NCBI GenBank assembly: GCA_902784615.1
Contig: CACZVN010000021.1
Location: 1-37,627, forward strand
Direction of reading: 5' to 3'
Length of the DNA stretch: 37,627 nucleotides
From: an uncultured Prevotellaceae bacterium
Lineage (GTDB): Bacteria; Bacteroidota; Bacteroidia; Bacteroidales; Bacteroidaceae
The notes below the pieces were generated by a model. That model saw only the letters and a list, made by a program, of their open reading frames with translations. It was not told where the DNA came from and made no database searches. The position numbers were made by a program, and so were the translations under genes. Shown here piece by piece: positions 9,689 to 16,357 of the stretch (within the stretch, counting starts at the first letter, position 1; each line of letters starts with the position of its first letter).

Positions 9689-9719
9689 CAAAGATAAGAA
9701 AAATAGTTGATAACCCAAG
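9689..9719 (-). promoter_or_regulatory. Promoter for the GH94 gene
   Basis: On the minus strand, CTTG (9716-9719, three of four to TTTG), a 19-bp spacer and TATCTTTG (9689-9696), matching the Bacteroidetes promoter. The leader is about 20-25 nt. Confidence 0.65.
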
Positions 9720-9755
9720 ACTTTTTCCGAGAAAAAATAAGTTTTACAACATTTT

Positions 9756-9787
9756 TTTGGCTATGTGGCAGAAAAAGCGTACTTTTG
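9756..9787 (+). promoter_or_regulatory. Promoter for the fabG-esterase pair
   Basis: TTTG (9756-9759), a 20-bp spacer and TACTTTTG (9780-9787) form a full Bacteroidetes consensus promoter, divergent from the GH94 promoter. The leader to the ATG at 9824 is about 30 nt. Confidence 0.7.
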
Positions 9788-9823
9788 CGCAAAAATAGCA
9801 AAACAAGAAAACCCTTTAGAACA

Positions 9824-10555
9824 ATGAAATACGCATTAGTGACAGGAGCCTCCCGAGGTATCGGCAAGGCTGTGGCTCTCCGACTGGCATCGGCAGGATG
9901 GCCCGTAGTGATCAATTTCCTGAGTAACAAGGAGGCTGCCCAGGCGGTGGCCGACGAGATAACGGCCGCTGGCGGCACGGCAGAACTACTGCCCTTCGAC
10001 ACCAGCGATCCCAAGGCCATCGAGGCCGCCCTCGACAAGTGGGAGGAACAGCATCCCGACGACTGGTTCAGCGTACTGGTAAACAATGCGGGCATCCGTC
10101 GTGACAACGTGATGTTCATGATGAGCGACGAGGAGTGGAACAGCGTGCTTGGCACCACACTCAACGGCTATTTCTACATCACCCGTAAACTGCTGAAGCA
10201 CATGATGCCTCGCAAGCGTGGTGGCCGTATCATCAACATGGCCTCGCTCTCAGGCGTAAAGGGTCTGCCAGGCCAGGCCAACTACAGTGCCGCCAAGGCT
10301 GCCATCATCGGTGCCACGAAGTCGCTGGCACAGGAGGTGGGACCACGCAACATCACCGTGAACGCCATTGCCCCCGGATTCATCGAGACGGATATGACCA
10401 AGGGACTGCCCGAGGATGATCTGAAAAAGAATATTCCCGTAGGACGCTTCGGCAAGCCGGAGGAAGTAGCCGCCCTCGTGGCCTTCCTCGCCTCCGACGA
10501 TGCCGCCTACATCACGGGCGAGGTCATTAACATCAACGGCGGACTTTACACCTAA
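9824..10555 (+). CDS. fabG: 3-oxoacyl-ACP reductase, FabG-like SDR
   Basis: Short-chain dehydrogenase expected to reduce 3-ketoacyl thioesters with NADPH. It has the Rossmann motif TGASRGIG (7-14), NNAG (87-90), N114, S141, the Y154-x3-K158 catalytic pair, and the late motifs PGFIETDMT and ITGEVININGG. The length is 243 residues. The open frame reaches back to 9707, but the ATG at 9824 begins exactly at the family's beta-1 strand and lies downstream of the promoter. The gene is 8 bp from the next gene and heads a cluster with ketosynthase, ACP and AMP-ligase, so it may serve that cluster rather than housekeeping fatty-acid synthesis. Whether this is the genome's only fabG cannot be told here. 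Confidence 0.88.
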   Translation: MKYALVTGASRGIGKAVALRLASAGWPVVINFLSNKEAAQAVADEITAAGGTAELLPFDTSDPKAIEAALDKWEEQHPDDWFSVLVNNAGIRRDNVMFMMSDEEWNSVLGTTLNGYFYITRKLLKHMMPRKRGGRIINMASLSGVKGLPGQANYSAAKAAIIGATKSLAQEVGPRNITVNAIAPGFIETDMTKGLPEDDLKKNIPVGRFGKPEEVAALVAFLASDDAAYITGEVININGGLYT

Positions 10556-10563
10556 CTTCAAAT

Positions 10564-11889
10564 ATGAAGAAGAGTACTACATTACTGCTCGCGCTGCTCC
10601 TGATGGGAGCGACAGCGGTCAAGGCACAACTCGCCCAGCAGGACATGGACGACAAGTATGCAACGGAACTGGTGAAGGCTGGCACGCCAGCCCCTGACTT
10701 CAAGATGAAGACGCCCGATGGCAAGACCATCCAACTGTCGAAGTTCGTCAAGGGCAAGACCGTGGTACTCGACTTCTGGGCATCGTGGTGCCCAGACTGC
10801 CGCAAGGATGCCCCAGAGGTGGTGCGTCTGTACGAAGCCTACAAGAAGTACGGCATCGAATTCATCGGCGTCTCGATGGATACCGATGTAGAGGCTTGGA
10901 AGAAGGCCATCGAGAAATTTGGCATCACCTACCCTCAGGTGAGCGAACTGAAGAAGTTCAAGGAGACCGATATTGCCAAGGCCTACGGTGTGAAATGGAT
11001 CCCTTCGATGGTGGTCATCGGCCCTGACGGACAAGTAAAACTCTCTACAGTACTGACCTATAAGGTAGATAAATACCTGAAGGAACTGACGACGGGGGCC
11101 TATACGGGCCCAGGCAAGGGCGAGACCGTCTATATCGACGGTGATCACAGCCGTCTGAAGGCACTCATCCAGAAGCCCGAGTTGCAGCCTGGCCAACAGT
11201 GCCCGATGGTGATCTTCTGTCATGGTTTCAGTGGCACGAAAGACGGTCCTATGTTCGAACTCGTGTGCGACACCCTGCAGGCCCATGGCATCGCCAGCAT
11301 CCGCTTCGACTTCAACGGTCATGGCGAGAGCGAGGGTGAGTTCAAGGACATGACAGTGCCCAACGAGATTGAGGATGCCAAGAAGGTTGTTGAGTATGTA
11401 CGCGACCTGCGCTGGGTCAGCGATCTGGCCATTGCAGGTCATTCACAGGGAGGTGTCGTGACCTCGATGACGGCAGGACAGCTCAGCGAGGAACTGGGCG
11501 AGCCGGCTTTCAAGGCCGTAGTGCTGATGGCACCAGCAGCCGTCTTGCGCGAGGATGCCATCCGTGGTAATACAATGGGCAAGCAGTACGACCCATTCGA
11601 CCCAGGCGAGTATGTAGAGCTGTGGGGCGGCTTGAAACTTGGCGGCAACTATATCCGCACGGCTTTCAGTCTGCCAATCTATGAGACAGCCGCCAAATAC
11701 CAGGGTCCTGCCCTCATCATCCATGGCAATGCTGATCGTGTCGTACCTTACACCTACGGTGAGCGCTTCCACCAGATCTGGCCCAAGAGCGAACTGGTGA
11801 TTCAGGAATACTTTGATCACGGCTTCTCGCAAAATATCTATCGCACCACGGACATCGTCTCCGACTTCCTCATCAAGCAACTCAAATAG
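10564..11889 (+). CDS. Secreted fusion: TlpA-like thioredoxin domain plus feruloyl/cinnamoyl-esterase-like alpha/beta hydrolase
   Basis: A 441-residue exported protein with two domains. A signal peptide (MKKSTTLLLALLLMGATAVKA) is followed by a thioredoxin/TlpA domain (about 38-175) with FWASWCPDC, redox pair C76/C79 and cis-Pro in WIPSMVV. The second domain (about 185-441) is a serine hydrolase with oxyanion region FCHGFSG, nucleophile elbow GHSQGG (S294), acid in HGNADRVVP (D391) and H419 in FDHGF. Its sequence, including RFDFNGHGESEGEFKDMT and MAPAAVLRE, resembles rumen and lactobacillus cinnamoyl esterases such as Est1E. The periplasm is the likely site. It is co-transcribed with fabG. Esterase substrate and the reason for the redox fusion are unknown; a general acyl esterase is the main alternative. 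Confidence 0.82.
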   Translation: MKKSTTLLLALLLMGATAVKAQLAQQDMDDKYATELVKAGTPAPDFKMKTPDGKTIQLSKFVKGKTVVLDFWASWCPDCRKDAPEVVRLYEAYKKYGIEFIGVSMDTDVEAWKKAIEKFGITYPQVSELKKFKETDIAKAYGVKWIPSMVVIGPDGQVKLSTVLTYKVDKYLKELTTGAYTGPGKGETVYIDGDHSRLKALIQKPELQPGQQCPMVIFCHGFSGTKDGPMFELVCDTLQAHGIASIRFDFNGHGESEGEFKDMTVPNEIEDAKKVVEYVRDLRWVSDLAIAGHSQGGVVTSMTAGQLSEELGEPAFKAVVLMAPAAVLREDAIRGNTMGKQYDPFDPGEYVELWGGLKLGGNYIRTAFSLPIYETAAKYQGPALIIHGNADRVVPYTYGERFHQIWPKSELVIQEYFDHGFSQNIYRTTDIVSDFLIKQLK

Positions 11890-11919
11890 AGTAATCCATT
11901 CATTAATCGTTGCCTAAGC

Positions 11920-11941
11920 CCTGAAAATGAAATTTTTCAGG
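11920..11941. terminator. Hairpin after the esterase fusion gene (weak terminator candidate)
   Basis: CCTGAAAA (11920-11927) pairs perfectly with TTTTCAGG (11934-11941) across a 6-nt loop. No T-run follows, so an intrinsic terminator is doubtful. Confidence 0.35.
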
Positions 11942-11971
11942 CAAACAGACGGGAGATTGGAAAAAAGTTAG

Positions 11972-11979
11972 TACCTTTG
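11972..11979 (+). promoter_or_regulatory. Probable -7 element for the ketosynthase-ACP-ligase genes
   Basis: TACCTTTG matches TAnnTTTG and lies 29 nt before the ketosynthase ATG. No good TTTG is at -33. GAGG at 11997-12000 in a GGTAAAAAAG context precedes the start. Confidence 0.5.
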
Positions 11980-12008
11980 CAACCGTTTTTTAGAAAGAGG
12001 TAAAAAAG

Positions 12009-13229
12009 ATGAAACGAGTTGTGATTACAGGCATAGGCATCTGGTCGTGCCTGGGAACAGACAGGGAAACAGTTAAGGAATCACTTTATAACGGTAAATC
12101 GGGCATCGGCATCGAACAGGAGCGTCTGACCTACGGCTACCGTTCCGCCCTGACGGGTATCGTGGAAACACCCGTCATCACCAAGCAGATGCTGGACCGC
12201 CACACCCGTGCGGGCATGTCGGAAGAGGCACAATATGCCTATATGGCCTCGCGCCAGGCTTTCGAGCAGGCAGGAATCTCTGACGAGTACCTACGCCAGA
12301 ACGAAGTGGGCTGTATCTTTGGCAACGACTCGTCGGCCAAGCCCGTCATCGAGTCAGCGAAGCTCATGGCAGAGAAACACGACTCGGCCATGCTGGGCTA
12401 CGGCAATATCTTCCAGTCGATGAACTCGACGGTGAACATGAACCTCAGTACCATCTTCCACCTGCGTGGCGTGAACTTTACCATCTCGGCCGCCTGTGCC
12501 AGTGGCAGCCACTCCATCGGACTGGGTTATATGATGATCCAACAGGGCCTGCAAAGCATGGTGCTCTGTGGTGGTGCCCAGGAGACGAACTACTACGCCA
12601 TGGCATCGTTCGACGCCCTTGGTGCTTTCTCTGTCCGTATGGACGACCCCACGAAGGCCAGCCGTCCTTTCGACCGTGACCGCGACGGACTGGTGCCCAG
12701 CGGCGGTGCTGCAGCCCTCGTGCTGGAAGACTACGACCACGCCATCGCCCGTGGGGCCACGATCCTCGCCGAAGTACTTGGCTACGGTTTCTCGAGCAAT
12801 GGTGGAGGCATCTCCGAGCCTAGCGACGACGGTAGCGTGACAGCCATGACACGCGCCATGAAGGATGCTGGTGTCGTAGCCGACGATATCGACTATATCA
12901 ACGCCCACGCCACCTCGACGCATCAGGGTGATATGTTTGAGGCCATCGCCCTGGCCAGGATGTTCCAAGGCCAGCGTGCCCTCATCAGTTCCACGAAGTC
13001 GATGACGGGTCATGAGTGCTGGATGGCTGGTGCCTCAGAGATCGTCTATTCCATCCTGATGATGCAGAACAATTTCGTGGCGCCCAACATCAACTTCGAG
13101 AACCCCGACGAACATTCCGAGAAACTGAACCTCGCCACGAAGACCATCGACATGGAGGTGAACACCGTGTTGAGCAACTCCTTCGGCTTCGGGGGTACCA
13201 ACAGTGCATTAGTGATCCGGAAACTGTAG
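12009..13229 (+). CDS. Beta-ketoacyl-ACP synthase (KAS I/II-like)
   Basis: A 406-residue decarboxylating Claisen condensing enzyme. The full catalytic set is visible: C163 in SAACASGSHS, H300 in NAHATSTHQGD, K330 in SSTKSMTGH and H335, plus the C-terminal NSFGFGGTNSALV loop. It is therefore an active ketosynthase, not a chain-length factor. The ACP follows after 22 bp and the AMP-ligase after that. A lone FabF for primary metabolism is usually next to acpP and rnc, which is not the case here, so a dedicated role with this ACP is likely. Similar sets of ketosynthase, ACP, AMP-ligase and reductase occur in aryl-polyene and related clusters, but the dehydratases and second ketosynthase of those clusters are absent here. 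Confidence 0.9.
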   Translation: MKRVVITGIGIWSCLGTDRETVKESLYNGKSGIGIEQERLTYGYRSALTGIVETPVITKQMLDRHTRAGMSEEAQYAYMASRQAFEQAGISDEYLRQNEVGCIFGNDSSAKPVIESAKLMAEKHDSAMLGYGNIFQSMNSTVNMNLSTIFHLRGVNFTISAACASGSHSIGLGYMMIQQGLQSMVLCGGAQETNYYAMASFDALGAFSVRMDDPTKASRPFDRDRDGLVPSGGAAALVLEDYDHAIARGATILAEVLGYGFSSNGGGISEPSDDGSVTAMTRAMKDAGVVADDIDYINAHATSTHQGDMFEAIALARMFQGQRALISSTKSMTGHECWMAGASEIVYSILMMQNNFVAPNINFENPDEHSEKLNLATKTIDMEVNTVLSNSFGFGGTNSALVIRKL

Positions 13230-13251
13230 CAAGTAGGAATTAATTATCATC

Positions 13252-13473
13252 ATGAAAGAGAAAATCAGACAACTATTAGAAGACGCACTTCCACTGGTGG
13301 ATTTCGACTCAGATTTCCTGTTCAGTGAGCTCGACTCATTAGGCATTACCACCATCCTGATGCTGCTCTCCGACGAGTACGGCATTAAACTGGAGGCTAC
13401 GGATGCCACCCCACGCAACCTGAAGACACTCGACAGTATCGTCGCCATGGTCCAGTCCAAATTAAATGTTTAA
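13252..13473 (+). CDS. Acyl carrier protein
   Basis: A 73-residue carrier protein. S29 in ELDSLGITT is the expected phosphopantetheine attachment site; the surrounding helix-2 pattern and the acidic character (EDALPLVDFDSD, LLSDEYGIKLE) fit ACPs. It is somewhat divergent from AcpP (no DSLDTVE motif), consistent with a dedicated ACP. It sits between the ketosynthase and the AMP-ligase. The last codons and the stop lie in the TTTAAT repeat that runs to the next gene's start. Confidence 0.88.
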   Translation: MKEKIRQLLEDALPLVDFDSDFLFSELDSLGITTILMLLSDEYGIKLEATDATPRNLKTLDSIVAMVQSKLNV

Positions 13474-13496
13474 TCTTTAATGTTTAACGTTTAATG
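13465..13496 (+). repeat. TGTTTAA-class repeat spanning ACP stop to ligase start
   Basis: Degenerate units TGTTTAA/TCTTTAA/CGTTTAA run from the last codons of the ACP gene to the ATG at 13494. The ligase start codon is the final ATG of the repeat. Confidence 0.75.
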
Positions 13497-14798
13497 TTGA
13501 CGCTCGAGGACTATCTGGCACAAGACGCCCGTCTCTATCCTGAGAAGACGGCCGTGATCACGAGGGATGAGACGCTGAACTATGCCCAGTTGTGGCAGCG
13601 TGTGCAGGAGCGGGCGAAGGACTTCCCCAAGGGAAAGGTGATCGCCTTCCGCACCACGCAGGACATCGACTTCCTCGTCACCTACTTCGCCATCCATCTG
13701 GCTGGCAGTGTGGCGACACCGTTGGAGAAGGCAACACCCGACAATCTGTTTGAGGAGATCTCAGCCAGGTTGTCGGCCTGCAGTTTCCCAGAGGGAACGG
13801 CCGATGTACTCTACACCACGGGCACCACGGGCAAGTCGAAGGGTGTGATGATCAGTCACCGCACCATCGTGGCCGATGCCGAGAACCTCATCGCAGGCCA
13901 GGGCTTCTCCCATGAACTCGTCTTCGTCATCCATGGCCCGCTCAACCATATCGGCAGTCTCTCCAAGATCTTCCCCATCATCCTCCAGGGCGGTACGCTC
14001 CATATCCTTGACGGTCTGAGGGATGCCGAGGTGTTCTTCGACGCTTTCAAGGCAGAGGGCAAGTATGCCACCTTCTTCGTACCGGCGAACATCCGTTTCC
14101 TGCTCACCTTCGACGCCCAGCGCTTTGCGGCCCTGGCCGACAGACTCGACTTCGTGGAAAGCGGAGGTGCACCCCTGTCGCATGCCGACATGCTGCAGCT
14201 CTGCGAGATCCTGCCCCATACGAGGCTCTACAATACCTACGCCTCCACCGAGACGGGCATCATTGCCACCTACGACTATAATGACGGACGTTGTCTGGCA
14301 GGCTGTCTCGGCCATCCCATGCCCCACTCGCGCGTCGTCATAACCCCCGAGGGTATGATCTCCTGTCAGGGCGACACACTGATGAGCGGTTATATCGGTG
14401 ACCCAGAACTGACGGCTACCGTACTTCGTGGCGATACTGTCTATATGTCTGATTACGGCTCCATCGACGACGAGGGCATGCTCCATATCGGCGGCCGTGA
14501 GAGCGAGGTCATCAACGTAGGCGGCTACAAGGTGGCTCCTACGGAGGTGGAGGATGTGGCCATGTCCATCGAGGGCATCCAGGACTGCATCTGCATCTCG
14601 GCCGAGCACCGTATCATGGGCAAGGCCGTGAAACTGTTAGTGGTGATGAAGGAAGGGGCCGTCTTCGACAAGAAGACCATTGCCCGCTATATCGCCGCCC
14701 GTCTGGAGCCTTACAAGGTGCCACAGCTCTACGAACAGGTAGAGAAGATCGCCCGCACCTACAACGGCAAACTCGACAGAAAGCATTATAAAAACTGA
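13494..14798 (+). CDS. AMP-dependent acyl/aryl ligase (ANL superfamily)
   Basis: Adenylating enzyme that activates a carboxylic acid with ATP and probably loads it on the adjacent ACP or on CoA. The core motifs are all present: P-loop YTTGTTGKSKG (107-117), YNTYASTE (246-253), SDYGSIDDEGMLHIGGR with D320 and R335, hinge NVGGYKVAPTEVE and the catalytic C-terminal Lys (K426 in NGKLDR). At 434 residues it is about 70-100 residues shorter than most ANL ligases, mainly in the N-terminal half (short stretch between residues 50 and 105), as in compact ligases of ketide clusters. No ACP or other domain is fused. The substrate is not predictable by eye; fatty acid, benzoate or hydroxycinnamate are possible. 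Confidence 0.87.
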   Translation: MLTLEDYLAQDARLYPEKTAVITRDETLNYAQLWQRVQERAKDFPKGKVIAFRTTQDIDFLVTYFAIHLAGSVATPLEKATPDNLFEEISARLSACSFPEGTADVLYTTGTTGKSKGVMISHRTIVADAENLIAGQGFSHELVFVIHGPLNHIGSLSKIFPIILQGGTLHILDGLRDAEVFFDAFKAEGKYATFFVPANIRFLLTFDAQRFAALADRLDFVESGGAPLSHADMLQLCEILPHTRLYNTYASTETGIIATYDYNDGRCLAGCLGHPMPHSRVVITPEGMISCQGDTLMSGYIGDPELTATVLRGDTVYMSDYGSIDDEGMLHIGGRESEVINVGGYKVAPTEVEDVAMSIEGIQDCICISAEHRIMGKAVKLLVVMKEGAVFDKKTIARYIAARLEPYKVPQLYEQVEKIARTYNGKLDRKHYKN

Positions 14799-14805
14799 CT
14801 CCATC

Positions 14806-14823
14806 CATCTGTCATCTGTCATG
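14806..14823 (+). repeat. TGTCATC-class 7-bp-period repeat after the ligase gene
   Basis: CATCTGTCATCTGTCATG is made of 7-bp TGTCATC units. Further copies lie at 14869-14898 and, inverted, at 15055-15072 and 15130-15143. The gap 14799-15098 contains no convincing gene; a 65-codon minus-strand frame at 14887-15084 only reflects its repeats. Confidence 0.6.
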
Positions 14824-14880
14824 TTTTGAGTGTAAGGCACTATTATTCAGTCGAATAGCCTGAAAACCATCTGTCATATA

Positions 14881-15072
14881 CTGTCATCATCCGTCATGGA
14901 GTTGGTGTAAGGGTTCAAGAATTGTTTTTGTCTCGAAAGGGCTACTTTCGTTAGAATAAGGACCACTTATTATAAAATTGGTGGCTCTAAATTTTGCTAT
15001 CGTACCTCCAAATTTTGCTAAAGTGGCTCCGTTTTGGGGATAATCGGCCCCGGACATGACAGATGATGACAG
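14881..15072. mobile_element. 192-bp MITE-like inverted-repeat element
   Basis: CTGTCATCATCCGTCATG (14881-14898) and CATGACAGATGATGACAG (15055-15072) are inverted repeats matching at 17 of 18 positions. They bound 156 bp of non-coding DNA that contains 21-bp tandem repeats. Size and structure resemble a small non-autonomous element, but no target-site duplication was identified, so the mobile assignment is tentative. Confidence 0.4.
14939..15043. repeat. Degenerate 21-bp tandem repeat, about five units
   Basis: Units begin at about 14939, 14960, 14981, 15002 and 15023. The third and fourth share 16 of 21 bases with a common AAATTTTGCTA core; the others are more diverged. Units on the minus strand read GGAGCCACTTTAGCAAAAT-like. 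The 21-bp period preserves reading frame, but the context is non-coding. Confidence 0.55.
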
Positions 15073-15098
15073 TTTGTTTTTCAAAAACCCATGGACAA

Positions 15099-16340
15099 CT
15101 ATTTGGGAATGAGCGGATTAATCAAATTTATGACAGATGACACTGTGTTTGAACTCACAATAGCCTTGGCGACGGTGTAGGCGGTGGTCCAGGCGGCCTG
15201 GAAGTTGAAGCCGCCCGTGATGCCATCGATATCGAGCACCTCTCCTGCGAAATAGACGTGGGGGAGGCGTTTGCTTTCTAAGGTGTTGGAATCGACGGCT
15301 GCGAGATCGATGCCCCCACAGGTGACAAACTCGTCCTTGAAGGCGGCACGACCCGCAATCTGATAGGTATCGTTGCAGAGGGTGTTCACCAAGCGGTTCT
15401 GTTCTTTCTTGCTCAGGTTCTGCCAACGGTTCTGCGCACGTTCGCCAAGGGTCTTCGTGAGAAGATAATCCCAGAGACGCGAGGGCAGGTCGAAGGGTCG
15501 GATGGTGCCGAGTTGTTTCTGTGGATAGGCCTCGATGATGCGCTGGAACTCTTCGAGGATCTCCGGGTCTTTGCGCGATGTCCAGTTGACAGAAAGCGGC
15601 ACCTGGTAGTTGTTGTCGTGGAGTTCGCGGGCGGCATAACTGGAGAGTTTTAATATGGCAGGACCGCTCATGCCCCAATGGGTGATGAGCAAGGGACCTG
15701 AGGCACGGAAATTAGTGCCTGGGATGAAGGTTGTGGCATCCTCAACGACGGTACCCATCAGTGACCGTAATGCCTCATCGGCGATGGAGAAAGTGAAGAG
15801 CGAGGGTACGGGTGTCACAATGGGGTCAGGAACCTTTGTGTCATCTGCCGTAGATGACACAAAGGTTCCTGACCCCATTGTGACACCGCCAGTGGTGACG
15901 GCGATAAAATCGTAATCGGCGAGTTCGTCGAGGGAAGTGATTTTGCTTTCCGTACGGATCTCGATGCTATGACGACGGGCCTCAGCCAAAAAGAGGTTGA
16001 TAATAGTGTGGGAGTCTTGCGAGGCAGGGAAGACGCAGTCATCATCCTGTGTGACCAATCGTACGCCATGACGCTCGAACCACGCATAGGCATCTTGGTA
16101 GTCAAAGGTCTTGAAGAGGCGTTTCATCAGCCGGTGCCCACGGGGATAGACCTGTGAGAGGTCGCGCACAGAGGCGAAGGAGTTGGTACAGTTACAGCGG
16201 CCGCCCCCAGAGACCTCCACCTTCGCGAGTACCTTCTTAGACTTCTCGAAGATCGTCACCTGCATCTGAGGACACAGTTCTTTGAGGTTGATGGCGAGGA
16301 AGAAACCTGCGGCGCCACCGCCTACAATCGCAGTTCTCAT
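15099..16340 (-). CDS. NAD(P)/FAD-dependent oxidoreductase, HI0933/BaiN-like flavoprotein
   Basis: A 413-residue flavoprotein of the HI0933 family, whose physiological reaction is unknown in most members. FAD-binding motifs: TAIVGGGAAGFF at the N-terminus, VSGGGRCNCTN (43-53), FPASQDS, VTTGG (148-152), GPLLITHWGMSGPAIL and the C-terminal VYFAGEVLDIDGITGGFNFQAAW. Residues 152-177 are encoded by a perfect 36-bp-arm palindrome, where Bacteroidetes homologues (from memory) have an ordinary loop before the VPSLFTF motif. The last 15 residues (TVSSVINLINPLIPK) extend past the usual end and come partly from a TGTCATC-type repeat. It is downstream of the acetate-CoA ligase gene with a strong AGGAGGTGA ribosome-binding site. 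Confidence 0.88.
   Translation of the reverse strand: MRTAIVGGGAAGFFLAINLKELCPQMQVTIFEKSKKVLAKVEVSGGGRCNCTNSFASVRDLSQVYPRGHRLMKRLFKTFDYQDAYAWFERHGVRLVTQDDDCVFPASQDSHTIINLFLAEARRHSIEIRTESKITSLDELADYDFIAVTTGGVTMGSGTFVSSTADDTKVPDPIVTPVPSLFTFSIADEALRSLMGTVVEDATTFIPGTNFRASGPLLITHWGMSGPAILKLSSYAARELHDNNYQVPLSVNWTSRKDPEILEEFQRIIEAYPQKQLGTIRPFDLPSRLWDYLLTKTLGERAQNRWQNLSKKEQNRLVNTLCNDTYQIAGRAAFKDEFVTCGGIDLAAVDSNTLESKRLPHVYFAGEVLDIDGITGGFNFQAAWTTAYTVAKAIVSSNTVSSVINLINPLIPK
15811..15887. repeat. REP-like palindrome inserted in frame in the flavoprotein gene
   Basis: Left arm 15811-15846 and right arm 15852-15887 are perfect reverse complements (36 of 36) around a 5-nt GCCGT loop. The core GGGGTCAGGAACC/GGTTCCTGACCCC resembles widespread REP palindromes of RAYT (Y1 transposase) systems. 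Both arms are translated: VTMGSGTFVSS and DDTKVPDPIVTP. No RAYT gene is in the window. Confidence 0.85.
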
Positions 16341-16341
16341 T

Positions 16342-16350
16342 TCACCTCCT
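16342..16350 (-). promoter_or_regulatory. Strong Shine-Dalgarno site for the flavoprotein gene
   Basis: AGGAGGTGA lies directly before the ATG at 16340. Near-perfect anti-SD complementarity is uncommon in Bacteroidetes and supports this start, though the spacing is tight. Confidence 0.5.
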
Positions 16351-16357
16351 CACCTTT

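Noticed and set aside
14806-14898. Possible CRISPR array from the recurring TGTCATC motif
   Set aside because: The units are only 7 bp, irregularly spaced and partly inverted, with no spacer structure and no cas genes.
14887-15084. 65-codon minus-strand frame with heptapeptide-like repeats (GATLAKF, GGTIAKF)
   Set aside because: The peptide periodicity is a consequence of the 21-bp DNA repeat and the ends lie in the inverted repeats; no ribosome-binding site or family similarity.
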